This document shows positions 40,831-49,968 of a stretch of 64,000 nucleotides of DNA, piece by piece. The stretch spans positions 11,570 through 75,569 of the forward strand of contig CAYPNP010000023.1 of assembly GCA_964412195.1 (NCBI GenBank), read 5' to 3'. The notes below the pieces were generated by a model. That model was not told the origin of the DNA, did not search any database, and saw only the letters and a list, made by a program, of their open reading frames with translations. A program made the translations under genes and the position numbers. This DNA comes from CAYPNP01 sp964412195 (GTDB taxonomy: Bacteria; Acidobacteriota; JAAYUB01). Positions within the stretch are counted from its first letter, which is position 1. Every line of letters starts with the position of its first letter.

Positions 40831-42897
40831 TCAGTCCTTCAAAGTGAGTCCGTAGCAATCACTGATGTCAAGTCTCGGCATCGGGCCGTCCAGCGGCTTG
40901 CGGGCCCGGACGTACCAGTCGAACCACTCCAGCTGGCGATAGAGAATGTCGATCCGGCCGGGCTGCTTGCGGTTGCCGTGGCCCTCGCCGGGGTACTGCA
41001 CCAGTCGCACCGCCGGGTGGCCGGTCATCTTGAGCCGCCGGTAGAACTCCAGGCTCTGGCTGGGGTGGACGCGGGGGTCGTCGGTGCCGCCGGCGATCAG
41101 GACCGCGGTCCTGCTCCGCTCGGCGTACGTGATGGGGCTGCGCTCGCGCGACAGGTCCCACATATCCGCCAGGTCCCGGCCGGAGTGGACGTACAGCTCC
41201 TCGTACGGGATGTCGGTCGTGCCGCGCTTGCTCACCAGGTCGCTGATGCCGACGAACATGCAGACCGCCCGGACGTAGCGGGTGTACCACGTGGCGAACC
41301 AGGCCGCCGCGTAGCCGCCGTACGAGCCGCCGGTCAGGCCGACCCGGTCCGGGTCCGCCAGGCCCTGCTTCACGAGGAAATCGATGCCGTCGGCGACGTC
41401 GTCGAACTCCTTGCCCGCCGGGTCGCCGTAGCCGGCCCAGGCGAACTCGAGGCCGTAGCCGGTGCTGGCCCGGTAGTTGGGCAGGAAGACGAGGTAGCCC
41501 TTGCCGGCCAGCGCCTGCGCCGGCTCGGAGTAGCGGGTCACCCAGCCGTCGGCGTAGCGGCCCTCCGGCCCGCCGTGCACGATGACGATCAGGGGGGATT
41601 TCTGACCGGCCGGCTCCGGGACCGGGTGGACCAGGACCCCCTCGATCTCCCACCCGTCGCGGGCCTTGTAGCGGATCACCTCCTGCCGGCCGAGGGTCCG
41701 CTGCGCCAGCCAGGGATTCAGCCCCGACAGGCGGCGCGGAGCGGCGGCACCATCCCACGCGTAGACGTCCGGCGGGCTGCCGGCGGTCTGCCCGAGCAGC
41801 GCCCACCGCTTTCCGTCCGTGCCGGCCGACAGGGTGTCGAACACCAGCCCGCAATCCCGCCCGGACAGGAGGATGCGCCGCTGGCCGCCCTGCGGGCTGT
41901 CGACGGCCAGGGTGTTCCAGACCCCCTCTTCCGAGAGGTACGCCACCGTGCCAGCGCCCCGCCAGCCCGCCCAGCTCACGTGCCCGCGGAATCCAGGCGG
42001 GGTCAGGTTGCGCGGCGCGCCGCCGGCGGCGTCCACCACGAAGAGCTGGCTGGCGGCATGATCCTTGCGCTCCCGGGCGGCCACGTACGCGATCCGGGCG
42101 CCGTCAGGGCTCCAGGCGAAGTTGCCCAGCTTGCCCTGCGGATCAACCATTATTTTGAGCGTCTTGGTCTCGGGATCCAGCAGTTGGATCACCTGGGCCA
42201 TGTACTCCTGGTCGACGAGGTTCTTCGGGGTGGTGCCCACGGCCAAGGTTTTGCCGTCGGGGCGCCACTCGGCGCGCCAGACGGACAGATCCGATGTCAG
42301 TGCTTGCGGGTCGGGGATGGTCCCGCCGCCGGGCGCCTCCTGGAGGTACAGGATGCGCGGCTTGAGGTTCTCCTCGTAGAAGACGAAGCCGTACCCTTTC
42401 TTGTCCAGCTCCTTCTCCCGGGCTGAGGGCGCGGCCGTGGCGATGTAGGCGAGCCGGCCGCCGCCGGGATGCCAACGGAAGTCCTGGACGTCGGTGGCGG
42501 AGTTGGTCAGGGCCACGGCCTCGCCGCCATCCAGCGCGATCGCCCAGACCTGGACCTTGTCCTTGTCGCCGCGCTTCTGCAGGAAGGCGATCCGCTTGCC
42601 TTCGGGGCTCCACTGGACGGCGCGCACGGCCACGCTGCCGGTGACGAAGGGCCGGCTCTCCCCGGTGGCCGCGTTCCAGACGTGCAACTCGGCGTAGCTG
42701 CCGCCGGGCTCGTCGCCGGCCGGGCGCTGCCGGCTGACCACGCCGGCGATCCACTTCCCGTCGGGGCTGATCTTCGCCTCGGCGGCGGACTGGAGCCGGA
42801 TCAGGTCCGCCGGCGAGAACACCTCCGCCGCCGGCAGACTGCCGGCGATCAGCAGGCCCAGCAGGATCAGGAACGGTATTGTTCTGGAATGTTTCAT
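40831..42897 (-). CDS. exported S9 family peptidase (prolyl oligopeptidase/acylaminoacyl-peptidase type)
   Basis: A 688-residue serine peptidase. A signal peptide (IPFLILLGLLIAGSLPAAEV) leads into a seven-bladed beta-propeller (residues about 25-410; repeats such as ISPDGKWIAGVV and WSPDGARIAYVA). The alpha/beta-hydrolase domain follows, with the nucleophile S525 in LTGGSYGGYAAAWF, an aspartate in GGTDDPRVHPSQS and a histidine in YPGEGHGNRKQ. It cleaves short peptides reaching the active site through the propeller. AAGGAGG precedes the ATG. It is monocistronic, perhaps with the 189-residue protein upstream. Confidence 0.93.
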   Translation of the reverse strand: MKHSRTIPFLILLGLLIAGSLPAAEVFSPADLIRLQSAAEAKISPDGKWIAGVVSRQRPAGDEPGGSYAELHVWNAATGESRPFVTGSVAVRAVQWSPEGKRIAFLQKRGDKDKVQVWAIALDGGEAVALTNSATDVQDFRWHPGGGRLAYIATAAPSAREKELDKKGYGFVFYEENLKPRILYLQEAPGGGTIPDPQALTSDLSVWRAEWRPDGKTLAVGTTPKNLVDQEYMAQVIQLLDPETKTLKIMVDPQGKLGNFAWSPDGARIAYVAARERKDHAASQLFVVDAAGGAPRNLTPPGFRGHVSWAGWRGAGTVAYLSEEGVWNTLAVDSPQGGQRRILLSGRDCGLVFDTLSAGTDGKRWALLGQTAGSPPDVYAWDGAAAPRRLSGLNPWLAQRTLGRQEVIRYKARDGWEIEGVLVHPVPEPAGQKSPLIVIVHGGPEGRYADGWVTRYSEPAQALAGKGYLVFLPNYRASTGYGLEFAWAGYGDPAGKEFDDVADGIDFLVKQGLADPDRVGLTGGSYGGYAAAWFATWYTRYVRAVCMFVGISDLVSKRGTTDIPYEELYVHSGRDLADMWDLSRERSPITYAERSRTAVLIAGGTDDPRVHPSQSLEFYRRLKMTGHPAVRLVQYPGEGHGNRKQPGRIDILYRQLEWFDWYVRARKPLDGPMPRLDISDCYGLTLKD

Positions 42898-42990
42898 GAT
42901 GGCCTCCTTACCGGAAGGCTGATTCTACCATTGATCGGGCCGGCCAGAGGCAGCTCATCCGCGAATTGCGAAGCAAGAGGGACGGTCGGC

Positions 42991-43560
42991 TCAGGCGCCT
43001 GCACCGAGCAGGGAGTCGATGGCGCGGTAGAGGGCTTCCAAACCGGCCAGGTCGGCCGGACCTCGGGCCGCGTGGCGGACGATCCCCGCCGTGTCCAGCA
43101 CGAACAGGTAGCAGTCCCCCTTGTCCGTGACATCGAAGGCCTGGAAGTACGCATCCAGAGGTCCGTAGTAGGTCACCACGTTGTCGTGGAGCGGCTTGGG
43201 CACGCCCCGCCGCATGCCGCCGTCGATGAAACCCGACATCCAGGAGTACCAGCCGCTGATCATGGGGAGTTCGTAGTAGCGCACTGCCCCCTCGTCGCCG
43301 TAGCGTTCCAGCAGCGGCCGCGCCCAGGTGTCGATCCGCCCCTGCGCCTGCCGCTGGAAGGCGGCGATGACCACGGTCACCCGGCCCCGGGCGTCGTCGG
43401 GCAGGGCCACCTTCCGGCCTGCCAGCGACTCGCCGCGAACCGCGGGAAACGGCTGCCCGACCAGCCGGTGCGCCGCTGCGGCGGCGCTCCCCTCCGTCCC
43501 GGCGGTCGCCACGCCGCCGAATCCCGCCAGCAGCAAGCCCAGCCACACCACTTTGCGCAT
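42991..43560 (-). CDS. exported thioredoxin-fold-like protein without CxxC
   Basis: A 189-residue protein with a signal peptide (VVWLGLLLAGFGGVATAG). The start of the mature part (LVGQPFPAVRGESLAGRKVA, LPDDARGRVTVVIAAFQRQA) and the late strand DCYLFVLDTAGIVRHAARG resemble ATP10/AhpC-like thioredoxin folds, but no CxxC redox motif is present. Any role in redox or assembly is a guess. AAGGAG is 7 bp before the ATG. It is 93 bp upstream of the S9 peptidase on the same strand. Confidence 0.6.
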   Translation of the reverse strand: MRKVVWLGLLLAGFGGVATAGTEGSAAAAAHRLVGQPFPAVRGESLAGRKVALPDDARGRVTVVIAAFQRQAQGRIDTWARPLLERYGDEGAVRYYELPMISGWYSWMSGFIDGGMRRGVPKPLHDNVVTYYGPLDAYFQAFDVTDKGDCYLFVLDTAGIVRHAARGPADLAGLEALYRAIDSLLGAGA

Positions 43561-43725
43561 GATATCGCTCCTTGGTCGGATCCTCCGCTTAGACGCGCAA
43601 TCCGCCTCCCCGCTTCACGTGGACGAAAAAAACCGGCGCCGGCCAGGCGCCCGTCCCTCTCCGGCGTGGCAATGGGATAGGTTCTGAGGTAAGATAAGCC
43701 ACTCGTACCCCGGGTCCCCCCGCTG

Positions 43726-43752
43726 GTAGCCCGGGTCCGCCGGCCCCGGAAC
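43726..43752. repeat. single GTAGTCCGGGTCCGCCGG-type repeat arm
   Basis: One 27-bp arm of the type paired at 25684-25754, with no inverted partner nearby. It lies in the divergent gap before guaA. Confidence 0.7.
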
Positions 43753-43841
43753 ATGATTGGGACGCCTGGCCGGTGTTCCGCGTGCGGCGCAGGCGGAGTA
43801 CGAGCGGACGGAATACGACGAACCCCCTCCGGGAGAGACGC

Positions 43842-45662
43842 ATGGAACACGATGCCATCGCCGTGATCGATTTCGGCGGCCAGTACGCCCACCTCATCGC
43901 CACCAAGGTCCGCGCCCTCGGCGTCCTGGCGGAGATCCGCCAGCCCGAGGACCCCCTCGAGGCCTTCCGCCGTTACCGGGGCATCATCATCTCCGGCAGC
44001 CCCAGCCTGTCGTCCCACGGCGAGGACTCGGCCTACACCAAGGCGATCTACGACCTGCCCACCCCCATCGTCGGCTTCTGCTTCGGCCACCAGGAGATCG
44101 CCAAGCATTACGGCGGCGAGGTCGTCCACGGCGGGCGCGAGTGGGGGCCGGCCGAGCTGCACCTGACCCGGGAGCACCCGATCTTCCGCGGCCTCGGCCC
44201 GGTGGAGCGGGTCTGGATGAGCCACTTCGACTCGGTGACCGCCGTGGGTCCCGATTTTGAAGAGCTGGGCTGGAGCCTGCTCGGCCGGGACGGCCAGCGC
44301 CACGGCTACGCGGCCATCGGCTCCGACAAGCTCAAGCGCTACGGCTTCCAGTTCCACCCCGAGGTGGACGACACCGTCCACGGCGACGAGATGATCGCCA
44401 ACTTCGTCCTCGGCATCTGCGGCTGCCGGCCCACCTGGACCACCGAGAATTTTCTCCAGGAGAAGCTGGACCAGCTGCGCGCCCAGGCGGGCGGGCGGCC
44501 GGTCTTCCTGCTGGCCTCCGGCGGGGTCGATTCGACGGTGGCGGCGGTGCTGCTGGCGCGGGCCCTCGGGCCGGAGCGCCTGCGCCTCCTCCACGTGGAC
44601 AACGGCCTGATGCGCAAGGACGAGAGCCGCAAGGTGCTCGACAGCCTGGGCCGCATGGGCCTGGGCGGCCGGATCCACTTCGTGGACGCGTCCGGCGAGT
44701 TCCTCTCCGCGCTGGCCGGCGTGGTCGACCCCGAGCGGAAGCGCCGGATCATCGGCGAGACCTTCGTCACGGTGTTCGAGCGGGAGGCCCGCCGGCTGGG
44801 CATCGCCGACCACCTCCTCGGCCAGGGCACCATCTACCCCGACACCATCGAGACCGGCGGCACCAAGCGCGCCGACGTCATCAAGACCCACCACAACCGC
44901 GTCCCGGTCATCGAGGAGATGATCGCCGCCGGCCGCGTGGTGGAGCCGCTGGCCGACCTCTACAAGGTCGAAGTGCGGCGCCTCGGCGAACAGCTGGGCC
45001 TGCCGCGGGAGATGGTCTGGCGCCACCCCTTCCCCGGGCCGGGCCTGGGCATCCGCCTGCTCTGCTCCGACGGGAAGCCGGACACCGCCGAGCTGGAGCG
45101 CATCGGCCCCGCCGCGTCGGCCATCGCCTCTCCCTACGGCCTGGCGGCCACGCCGCTGCCGATCCGCTCGGTGGGCGTCAAGGCCGACCTGCGCTGCTAC
45201 GAGCACCCGCTGCTGCTGACCGGCGCGGCGCCGTGGGACCGGGTGGTGGAGGCGGCCGGGCAGATCTTCCGCGAGGTGCCCGGCGTGAACCGCTGCGTCT
45301 GGAACCTGGCCCCCGCGCCGCCCGCACGGGTGGAGGTCCGGGCCGCCTCGGTGACCCGGGCGCGGCTGGACCTGCTGCGCGAGGCCGACGCCCTGGTCAT
45401 GGACGGCCTGCGCCGCCACGGCCTCTACGATGTCATCTGGCAGTGCCCGACGGTGCTGGTGCCGCTGGCTTTCGACGGCGGCGGCGACGAGTGGGTGGTG
45501 GTCCGGCCGGTGCTGTCGGAGCGGGCCATGACCGCCATGCCGGGCGAGCTGCCGGCGGCGCTGCTGGAAGAGCTGCGCCGGTCCGTGGGCGCCCTGCCCG
45601 GGGTGAGCGGCGTCGCTATCGATGTTACCTCCAAGCCGCCCGGCACCATCGAATGGGAGTAA
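43842..45662 (+). CDS. guaA: GMP synthase (glutamine-hydrolysing), long form
   Basis: A 606-residue GuaA, which makes GMP from XMP, ATP and glutamine. The class I glutaminase half has the nucleophile in VGFCFGHQEIAKHYGG and the histidine/glutamate in YGFQFHPEVDDTVH. The synthetase half has the PP-loop LLASGGVDSTVAAVLL (about residue 224-239) and the C-terminal end ITSKPPGTIEWE in the form DVTSKPPGTIEWE. It is about 80 residues longer than E. coli GuaA (525), mostly in the C-terminal half (residues 400-560). GGAGAG precedes the ATG at 43842. It is monocistronic. Confidence 0.95.
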   Translation: MEHDAIAVIDFGGQYAHLIATKVRALGVLAEIRQPEDPLEAFRRYRGIIISGSPSLSSHGEDSAYTKAIYDLPTPIVGFCFGHQEIAKHYGGEVVHGGREWGPAELHLTREHPIFRGLGPVERVWMSHFDSVTAVGPDFEELGWSLLGRDGQRHGYAAIGSDKLKRYGFQFHPEVDDTVHGDEMIANFVLGICGCRPTWTTENFLQEKLDQLRAQAGGRPVFLLASGGVDSTVAAVLLARALGPERLRLLHVDNGLMRKDESRKVLDSLGRMGLGGRIHFVDASGEFLSALAGVVDPERKRRIIGETFVTVFEREARRLGIADHLLGQGTIYPDTIETGGTKRADVIKTHHNRVPVIEEMIAAGRVVEPLADLYKVEVRRLGEQLGLPREMVWRHPFPGPGLGIRLLCSDGKPDTAELERIGPAASAIASPYGLAATPLPIRSVGVKADLRCYEHPLLLTGAAPWDRVVEAAGQIFREVPGVNRCVWNLAPAPPARVEVRAASVTRARLDLLREADALVMDGLRRHGLYDVIWQCPTVLVPLAFDGGGDEWVVVRPVLSERAMTAMPGELPAALLEELRRSVGALPGVSGVAIDVTSKPPGTIEWE

Positions 45663-45695
45663 AATTCTGCCAGCCCGGACGTCCTGAAGGCAATC

Positions 45696-45872
45696 TGAAC
45701 GTCGAACATCGAACATTGAACATCGAACGCTGAACTCAAACCGAACCCGGAGTCCCTCTGTTTTCTCCGGACCGCGGTTTTCTTAGGACCGCAGATCTCC
45801 CAGGACCCAGTTTTACTCAGCTCCTGGTTTACTTCGATGTTCGATGTTCAGTGTTCGATGTTCGATGTTCGG
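45696..45872. repeat. foldback element, GAACATC heptamer arms
   Basis: 47-bp arms at 45696-45742 and 45826-45872 of GAACATC/GAACATT units in opposite orientation. The core of about 83 bp is unlike that at 7751-7933. It takes up most of the 325-bp gap after guaA. Confidence 0.9.
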
Positions 45873-45987
45873 CTTGCCGATTCTGGTGGAAGGATCCCGG
45901 CTATCCTTTGGGGGAGGATTTCCGGCAACAAGGCGGCACGCGGGCCGATAAGTATGTCATTGCAACCAATTTGATTCGGAGGTCGCC

Positions 45988-47442
45988 ATGAGCGAGATCG
46001 ACGGGCTGGGCGGAGCCGCGGGATCCGATTATGCGATGGACGCCGGGGTCGACAGCGCCGGGGCCGCGGGAGCCGCGGCGGGCGCCGCCGAAGCCGGAGC
46101 GGTGCAGAGCGAGGTGGAACCGGGCGGCTTCGGATCCACCGCCGACGGGACGGACGCCGGCACCGCGGCCGGGCCACCGGAAAGCGGGGCTTCCGCCGCG
46201 GCCCGGGGGGATTACAACCTGACCGGTTCCATCCGCCGATCCCTGCTGGAAAACAGCCGCATGGACGTGGGCGGCGCCGACGCCGGCGTCGAAGATACGG
46301 AGCCCTCCGACGGCGGGGTGATCGCCGGCGCGCCCGGCGGCAGCGCGGCAGCCGCCGCCGCGGGAGAGGCGGCCGTCGACGCCGCGCCGCCCGGCACAGT
46401 CCGGGACGTGCCGCCGGCCGGCTGGAACGAGCCGGTCGACCTCAACTCCCCCGAAGGCCGGGAACGCCTCGTGGCCGGCGCCGGCCAGCTCAACCCCGTC
46501 AGCGACCAGGCCGGCAACGGCAACGACATCTGCGGGCCGGCCTCCACCGTGGACGCCCTGATCCTGACCGACCAGGGCGGCAACAACGCCCGGGCGCTGG
46601 AGAGCACCCTGCGGGAGCGGAACGTGCCCGTGAGCGAGCGGGAGCAGGCGGCGCTGGACAATTTCAAGAGCGGCAAGATGACCCCCGAGGACGTCGCCCA
46701 CCTCCAGCAGGCCACCAACCGGCTGGGCCACGAGATGCAGGGGGACAGCCAGCAGCTCAACCCGCCCACCATGGCCGCGCTGAACGGGGCGCTGAAGTCC
46801 AAGGGCGCCTACGAGGGTGCCGACGTCACCTTCCACATGAACCGCAACGACACCGGCGTCGGGGGCGCGTCCGGCAACCACTGGACCGCCACGGTCAACG
46901 GCACCCACGTCGACACCGGCTTCCGCGACAAGGCGCAGATCGCTAACGGGACGCCGGCCGACGTGCCGACCCACCCGTCCGACCCGAAGATGCGCGGCGA
47001 GGTGGCGCTCACCAGCAAGCCGCCGCACCTGTCCGTGGACTGGAAGGACAAGGACACGGGCGATGCGGCGTACAGGCACGCGGAGATCAATCCCGATCCG
47101 CGCACCGGCTGGGGCGGCGCCGAGGACCGGATCGCCGACGGGGTCAAGAAGAACCAGTCCAAGCTGGTCCCCGCGTCCGATGCGGAGGCCGCGGCGCGGA
47201 GGCACCTGGAGGAGGCGCGGAACAAGGGCACCGGCATCCTGGCCACCGGCGACGACGACTGGATCCGGGACAACATCAAGGAGTCGGACCTGCGGTACGC
47301 CTCCGCCGACGACAAGCTGCGGATGATCGAGGTGCTGAAGAGCGGCGTGTACTCCGCCGACGACAAGGCCATGGTGAACCGGATCGTCGCCAGCGCCGCG
47401 TCGGAGGAGGAGCGGCGGAAGCTCGCCGCCGCCGCCAAATAG
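45988..47442 (+). CDS. possible papain-like cysteine peptidase/effector-like protein
   Basis: A 484-residue protein with no signal peptide that I do not recognise as a named family. Residues 1-145 are Ala/Gly/Asp-rich and probably disordered. Residues 150-345 look folded: DICGPASTVDALIL (C182 before GPAS, as in papain-like peptidases), then GASGNHWTATVNGTHVDTGF with H298 and D309 in the right order for a Cys-His-Asp triad. The C-terminal 65 residues (DDWIRDNIKESDLRYASADD and KSGVYSADDKAMVNRIVASA) form helices of a kind I associate with large secreted or toxin-like proteins. GGAGG is 5 bp before the ATG. Function is uncertain. Confidence 0.5.
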   Translation: MSEIDGLGGAAGSDYAMDAGVDSAGAAGAAAGAAEAGAVQSEVEPGGFGSTADGTDAGTAAGPPESGASAAARGDYNLTGSIRRSLLENSRMDVGGADAGVEDTEPSDGGVIAGAPGGSAAAAAAGEAAVDAAPPGTVRDVPPAGWNEPVDLNSPEGRERLVAGAGQLNPVSDQAGNGNDICGPASTVDALILTDQGGNNARALESTLRERNVPVSEREQAALDNFKSGKMTPEDVAHLQQATNRLGHEMQGDSQQLNPPTMAALNGALKSKGAYEGADVTFHMNRNDTGVGGASGNHWTATVNGTHVDTGFRDKAQIANGTPADVPTHPSDPKMRGEVALTSKPPHLSVDWKDKDTGDAAYRHAEINPDPRTGWGGAEDRIADGVKKNQSKLVPASDAEAAARRHLEEARNKGTGILATGDDDWIRDNIKESDLRYASADDKLRMIEVLKSGVYSADDKAMVNRIVASAASEEERRKLAAAAK

Positions 47443-47455
47443 CGTCGACCGGAAG

Positions 47456-47664
47456 ATTCACCACAAAGGCACAAAGAACACAAAGGGAATCCAAAACCGA
47501 TTTGTTAATGGTTATTTATTCATGGTTATTTGTGATATCAAGCCCCCTGCCCCTTTTGGGGATTCGCAAATGACTTTCTCAGATATAACCAATAACCAAT
47601 TATCATTAACCAATACAAATTGGATTGGGATCGGCTTTGTGTTCTTTGTGCCTTTGTGGTGAAT
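47456..47664. repeat. nested foldback element with perfect 30-bp arms (CACAAAG type)
   Basis: Arms at 47456-47485 and 47635-47664 are exact inverted copies (30 of 30), built from ACAAAG/CACAAAGG units. Inside, GGTTATTT-type words on the left (47509-47535) face AATAACCAAT-type words on the right (47586-47612). The core is strikingly AT-rich for this genome. It separates convergent genes. Confidence 0.92.
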
Positions 47665-47667
47665 GAC

Positions 47668-49968
47668 TTATTGCGCGCGGCGGCGGCGCTCCCCGGCGTC
47701 CAGCCCGAAGCCCGCCACCAGCACCAGCAGCCCCACCCCCACCACCGTCATGGCCCAGAGCGGCTTGTCCAGCCACTGGTTGTGGTCGGTGATGAACCAG
47801 AGGGCGATGGCCGAGTTGAGCAGACCGGCGTAATAGAAGCTCTTGCGCTGGCGGAAGCGGCTCAGCAGGGTGATGGTCAGCGCCAGCCCCAGGAAGAACC
47901 AGTCGAAGCGGTGGGAGTACTCGCCGGTCTCGCAGAGGTAGGCGATGGGCTCCAGGATGCTGAAGGGGGAGATGATGAACAGGAGCTGCGCCGATTCCTT
48001 CAGCAGCGCCGTCCCGCGCCGGTCCAGCAGCCAGCCGACGGAGTAGATGGCCAGGCCGTTGAGGCACATGGCGGCCAGGGTGTCCAGCAGCAGCGGGTCG
48101 CTCACCTTGGGGGGCTGGTAGGGCGCCATGGTGATGCCGAGGTACTGGAACGTCTTGCCGTTCAGGCTGAGCAGCTCAATGACCGCCACGAACAGGCCGA
48201 TGGCGGCGTAGTCCAGGCACCGGGCCAGCCAGGGCTGCTCCCGGCGCTCGATGAGCCAACCGGCCGCCGCGAACACCGCCAGCAGCGGCACCAGGTGGAG
48301 CGAGAGCTGGTCCCAGACGCCGTCCTCCAGCCATCGCCGCAGGCCCAGGTCGGCCAGCACGGTCAGGTGGAACAGCGTGGCGAAGGTGGTGAACACCGCC
48401 GACAGCGCCACGGTTCGCGTGGTCCGGACCAGCCAGAAGGCCCAGGCGCAGGCGAAGACGCCGGCGATCTGCAGCTGCCGGTTGGAGATGCCGCCCTCCG
48501 CGAAGAAGTCGGTCTTGGAGCCGGCCAGGGCCGGCCACAGGCCCACCTCCCGGAAGACGATCAGCAGGAACAGCGGCAGCAGCACCGCCGCGGCCAGGAA
48601 GAAGGCCACCGCCACGGCCTTGCGCTCGCGGCGGAACAGCATCATGGCCCAGGCGTTGACGCCCGCCAATGGCAGCCCCAGCACCAGGATCGGCCGCAGC
48701 AGCCCGCTGAAGGCCTTCATCAGATAGGCGTTGAAGAAGAGCAGGCTGCCGCAGACCATCAGGAAGGCGCCCAGGTAGAGGAAGATCTGCGAGAAGGAGA
48801 GCACCCGGCTGTGGACGATCCAGTCGTCCTCCCGCGCCTCCAGCCGCCGGTAGGCCGAGAGGAGGTCCTCCGCCTCGTGGGGGTAGATCAGCTTGAGCCG
48901 CAGCCACTCGCGGATCTGCTCCAGGTGGGGCAGCAGCCGCCGGCCCAGCGCCGACTGGTAGAGCGTGGGGCGAGCCAGCACGGGGCGGCCCTCCAGGTAG
49001 CGCCGCAGGTCCTGGGCCAGCTCCTGGGCGGTGGCGTAGCGGTGGACCGGGTCGGCCTCCATGGCCTTCAGGGCGATGGCCTGGAGCGGTTCCGGCACGC
49101 CCGGTGCCACCTCCACCGGCAGCCGGGACTCGCCGCGGCGGATGGCGGCGATCTGCGCCGCGTCGGTCTCGGCCGTGTACGGCACCGTGCCGCAGAGCAG
49201 CTCGTAGAGGACCACGCCCAGCGCGTAGACGTCCGTGCGGGCGTCGATGGGCCGGCTCGGGTCCAGCTGCTCCGGCGCCATGTAGGCCAGTGTGCCGACG
49301 CCGTGGCCGGCGGACCGGTCGCCCCGGCTCAGGCCGAAGTCGAGGATCTTCGGGTGCAGGTGCGCGTCCAGCAGGATGTTGGCCGGCTTCAGATCCCGGT
49401 GCTGGATGCCGAGCTGGTGGGCGCGGTGGATGGCGTCGGCCACTTCGGCCACGATCCGCGCGCGCTGGCCGAACTCGAGCGAGGCGCCGATCTCCCCCAG
49501 CTCGAAGCCGTCGACATGCTCCATGATCAGCACCGGCGGGTCGGACTGGGCGCGCAGCTCGTAGAGGCGGACGATCCGCGGATCGTCGAACAGCGCCAGC
49601 GAGCGGGCCTCGCGCAGGAAGTCCGCCACGGTGGACGGCAGGGCGCTGTCGGGTCGGAGGACCTTGGCAGCCACGACGCGGCCGAGCGCCAGATCCTCCA
49701 CCTTGTAGACGCTGCCGCCGCCGCCCCGCCCGAGCCGCTCGATGGTCCGGAATCCCTCGAAACTGGGCAGGGCATCCCCGGCCGCGTTGGCCTCCGGGGG
49801 AGTCGGCGCCAGGGTTTTCTCCAGTTCCTCGTAACGCTGGATCAGGGCCCGCAGCGGCTCCAGCAGCGCGGGCTCGGCCGCCGCCAGCTCCTCGGGGGAC
49901 AGGCGCTCGCCGTGCAGCAGGTGGTGCTCCACGTAGCGTTGCAGCAGTTCTTCGGCCCGCTGGTTCAC
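47668..49968 (-). CDS. membrane-bound Ser/Thr protein kinase (Hanks type)
   Basis: A 766-residue protein. The kinase domain covers residues about 73-340: the glycine loop RLGRGGGGSVYKV, K102 in VVAAKVL, catalytic QHRDLKPANILLD (H190), DFGLSRG (D210), and GTLAYMAPEQL. After a cytosolic linker, about ten or more hydrophobic segments (from about 365, LYLGAFLMVCGSLLFFNAY, to VGVGLLVLVAGFGLDAG) make a large membrane domain. It starts at GTG 49968, overlapping the ECF sigma stop (GTGA), so the two are translationally coupled. Sigma/kinase pairing is common in Planctomycetes and Acidobacteria. It is likely to sense a membrane or envelope signal. Confidence 0.93.
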   Translation of the reverse strand: MNQRAEELLQRYVEHHLLHGERLSPEELAAAEPALLEPLRALIQRYEELEKTLAPTPPEANAAGDALPSFEGFRTIERLGRGGGGSVYKVEDLALGRVVAAKVLRPDSALPSTVADFLREARSLALFDDPRIVRLYELRAQSDPPVLIMEHVDGFELGEIGASLEFGQRARIVAEVADAIHRAHQLGIQHRDLKPANILLDAHLHPKILDFGLSRGDRSAGHGVGTLAYMAPEQLDPSRPIDARTDVYALGVVLYELLCGTVPYTAETDAAQIAAIRRGESRLPVEVAPGVPEPLQAIALKAMEADPVHRYATAQELAQDLRRYLEGRPVLARPTLYQSALGRRLLPHLEQIREWLRLKLIYPHEAEDLLSAYRRLEAREDDWIVHSRVLSFSQIFLYLGAFLMVCGSLLFFNAYLMKAFSGLLRPILVLGLPLAGVNAWAMMLFRRERKAVAVAFFLAAAVLLPLFLLIVFREVGLWPALAGSKTDFFAEGGISNRQLQIAGVFACAWAFWLVRTTRTVALSAVFTTFATLFHLTVLADLGLRRWLEDGVWDQLSLHLVPLLAVFAAAGWLIERREQPWLARCLDYAAIGLFVAVIELLSLNGKTFQYLGITMAPYQPPKVSDPLLLDTLAAMCLNGLAIYSVGWLLDRRGTALLKESAQLLFIISPFSILEPIAYLCETGEYSHRFDWFFLGLALTITLLSRFRQRKSFYYAGLLNSAIALWFITDHNQWLDKPLWAMTVVGVGLLVLVAGFGLDAGERRRRAQ

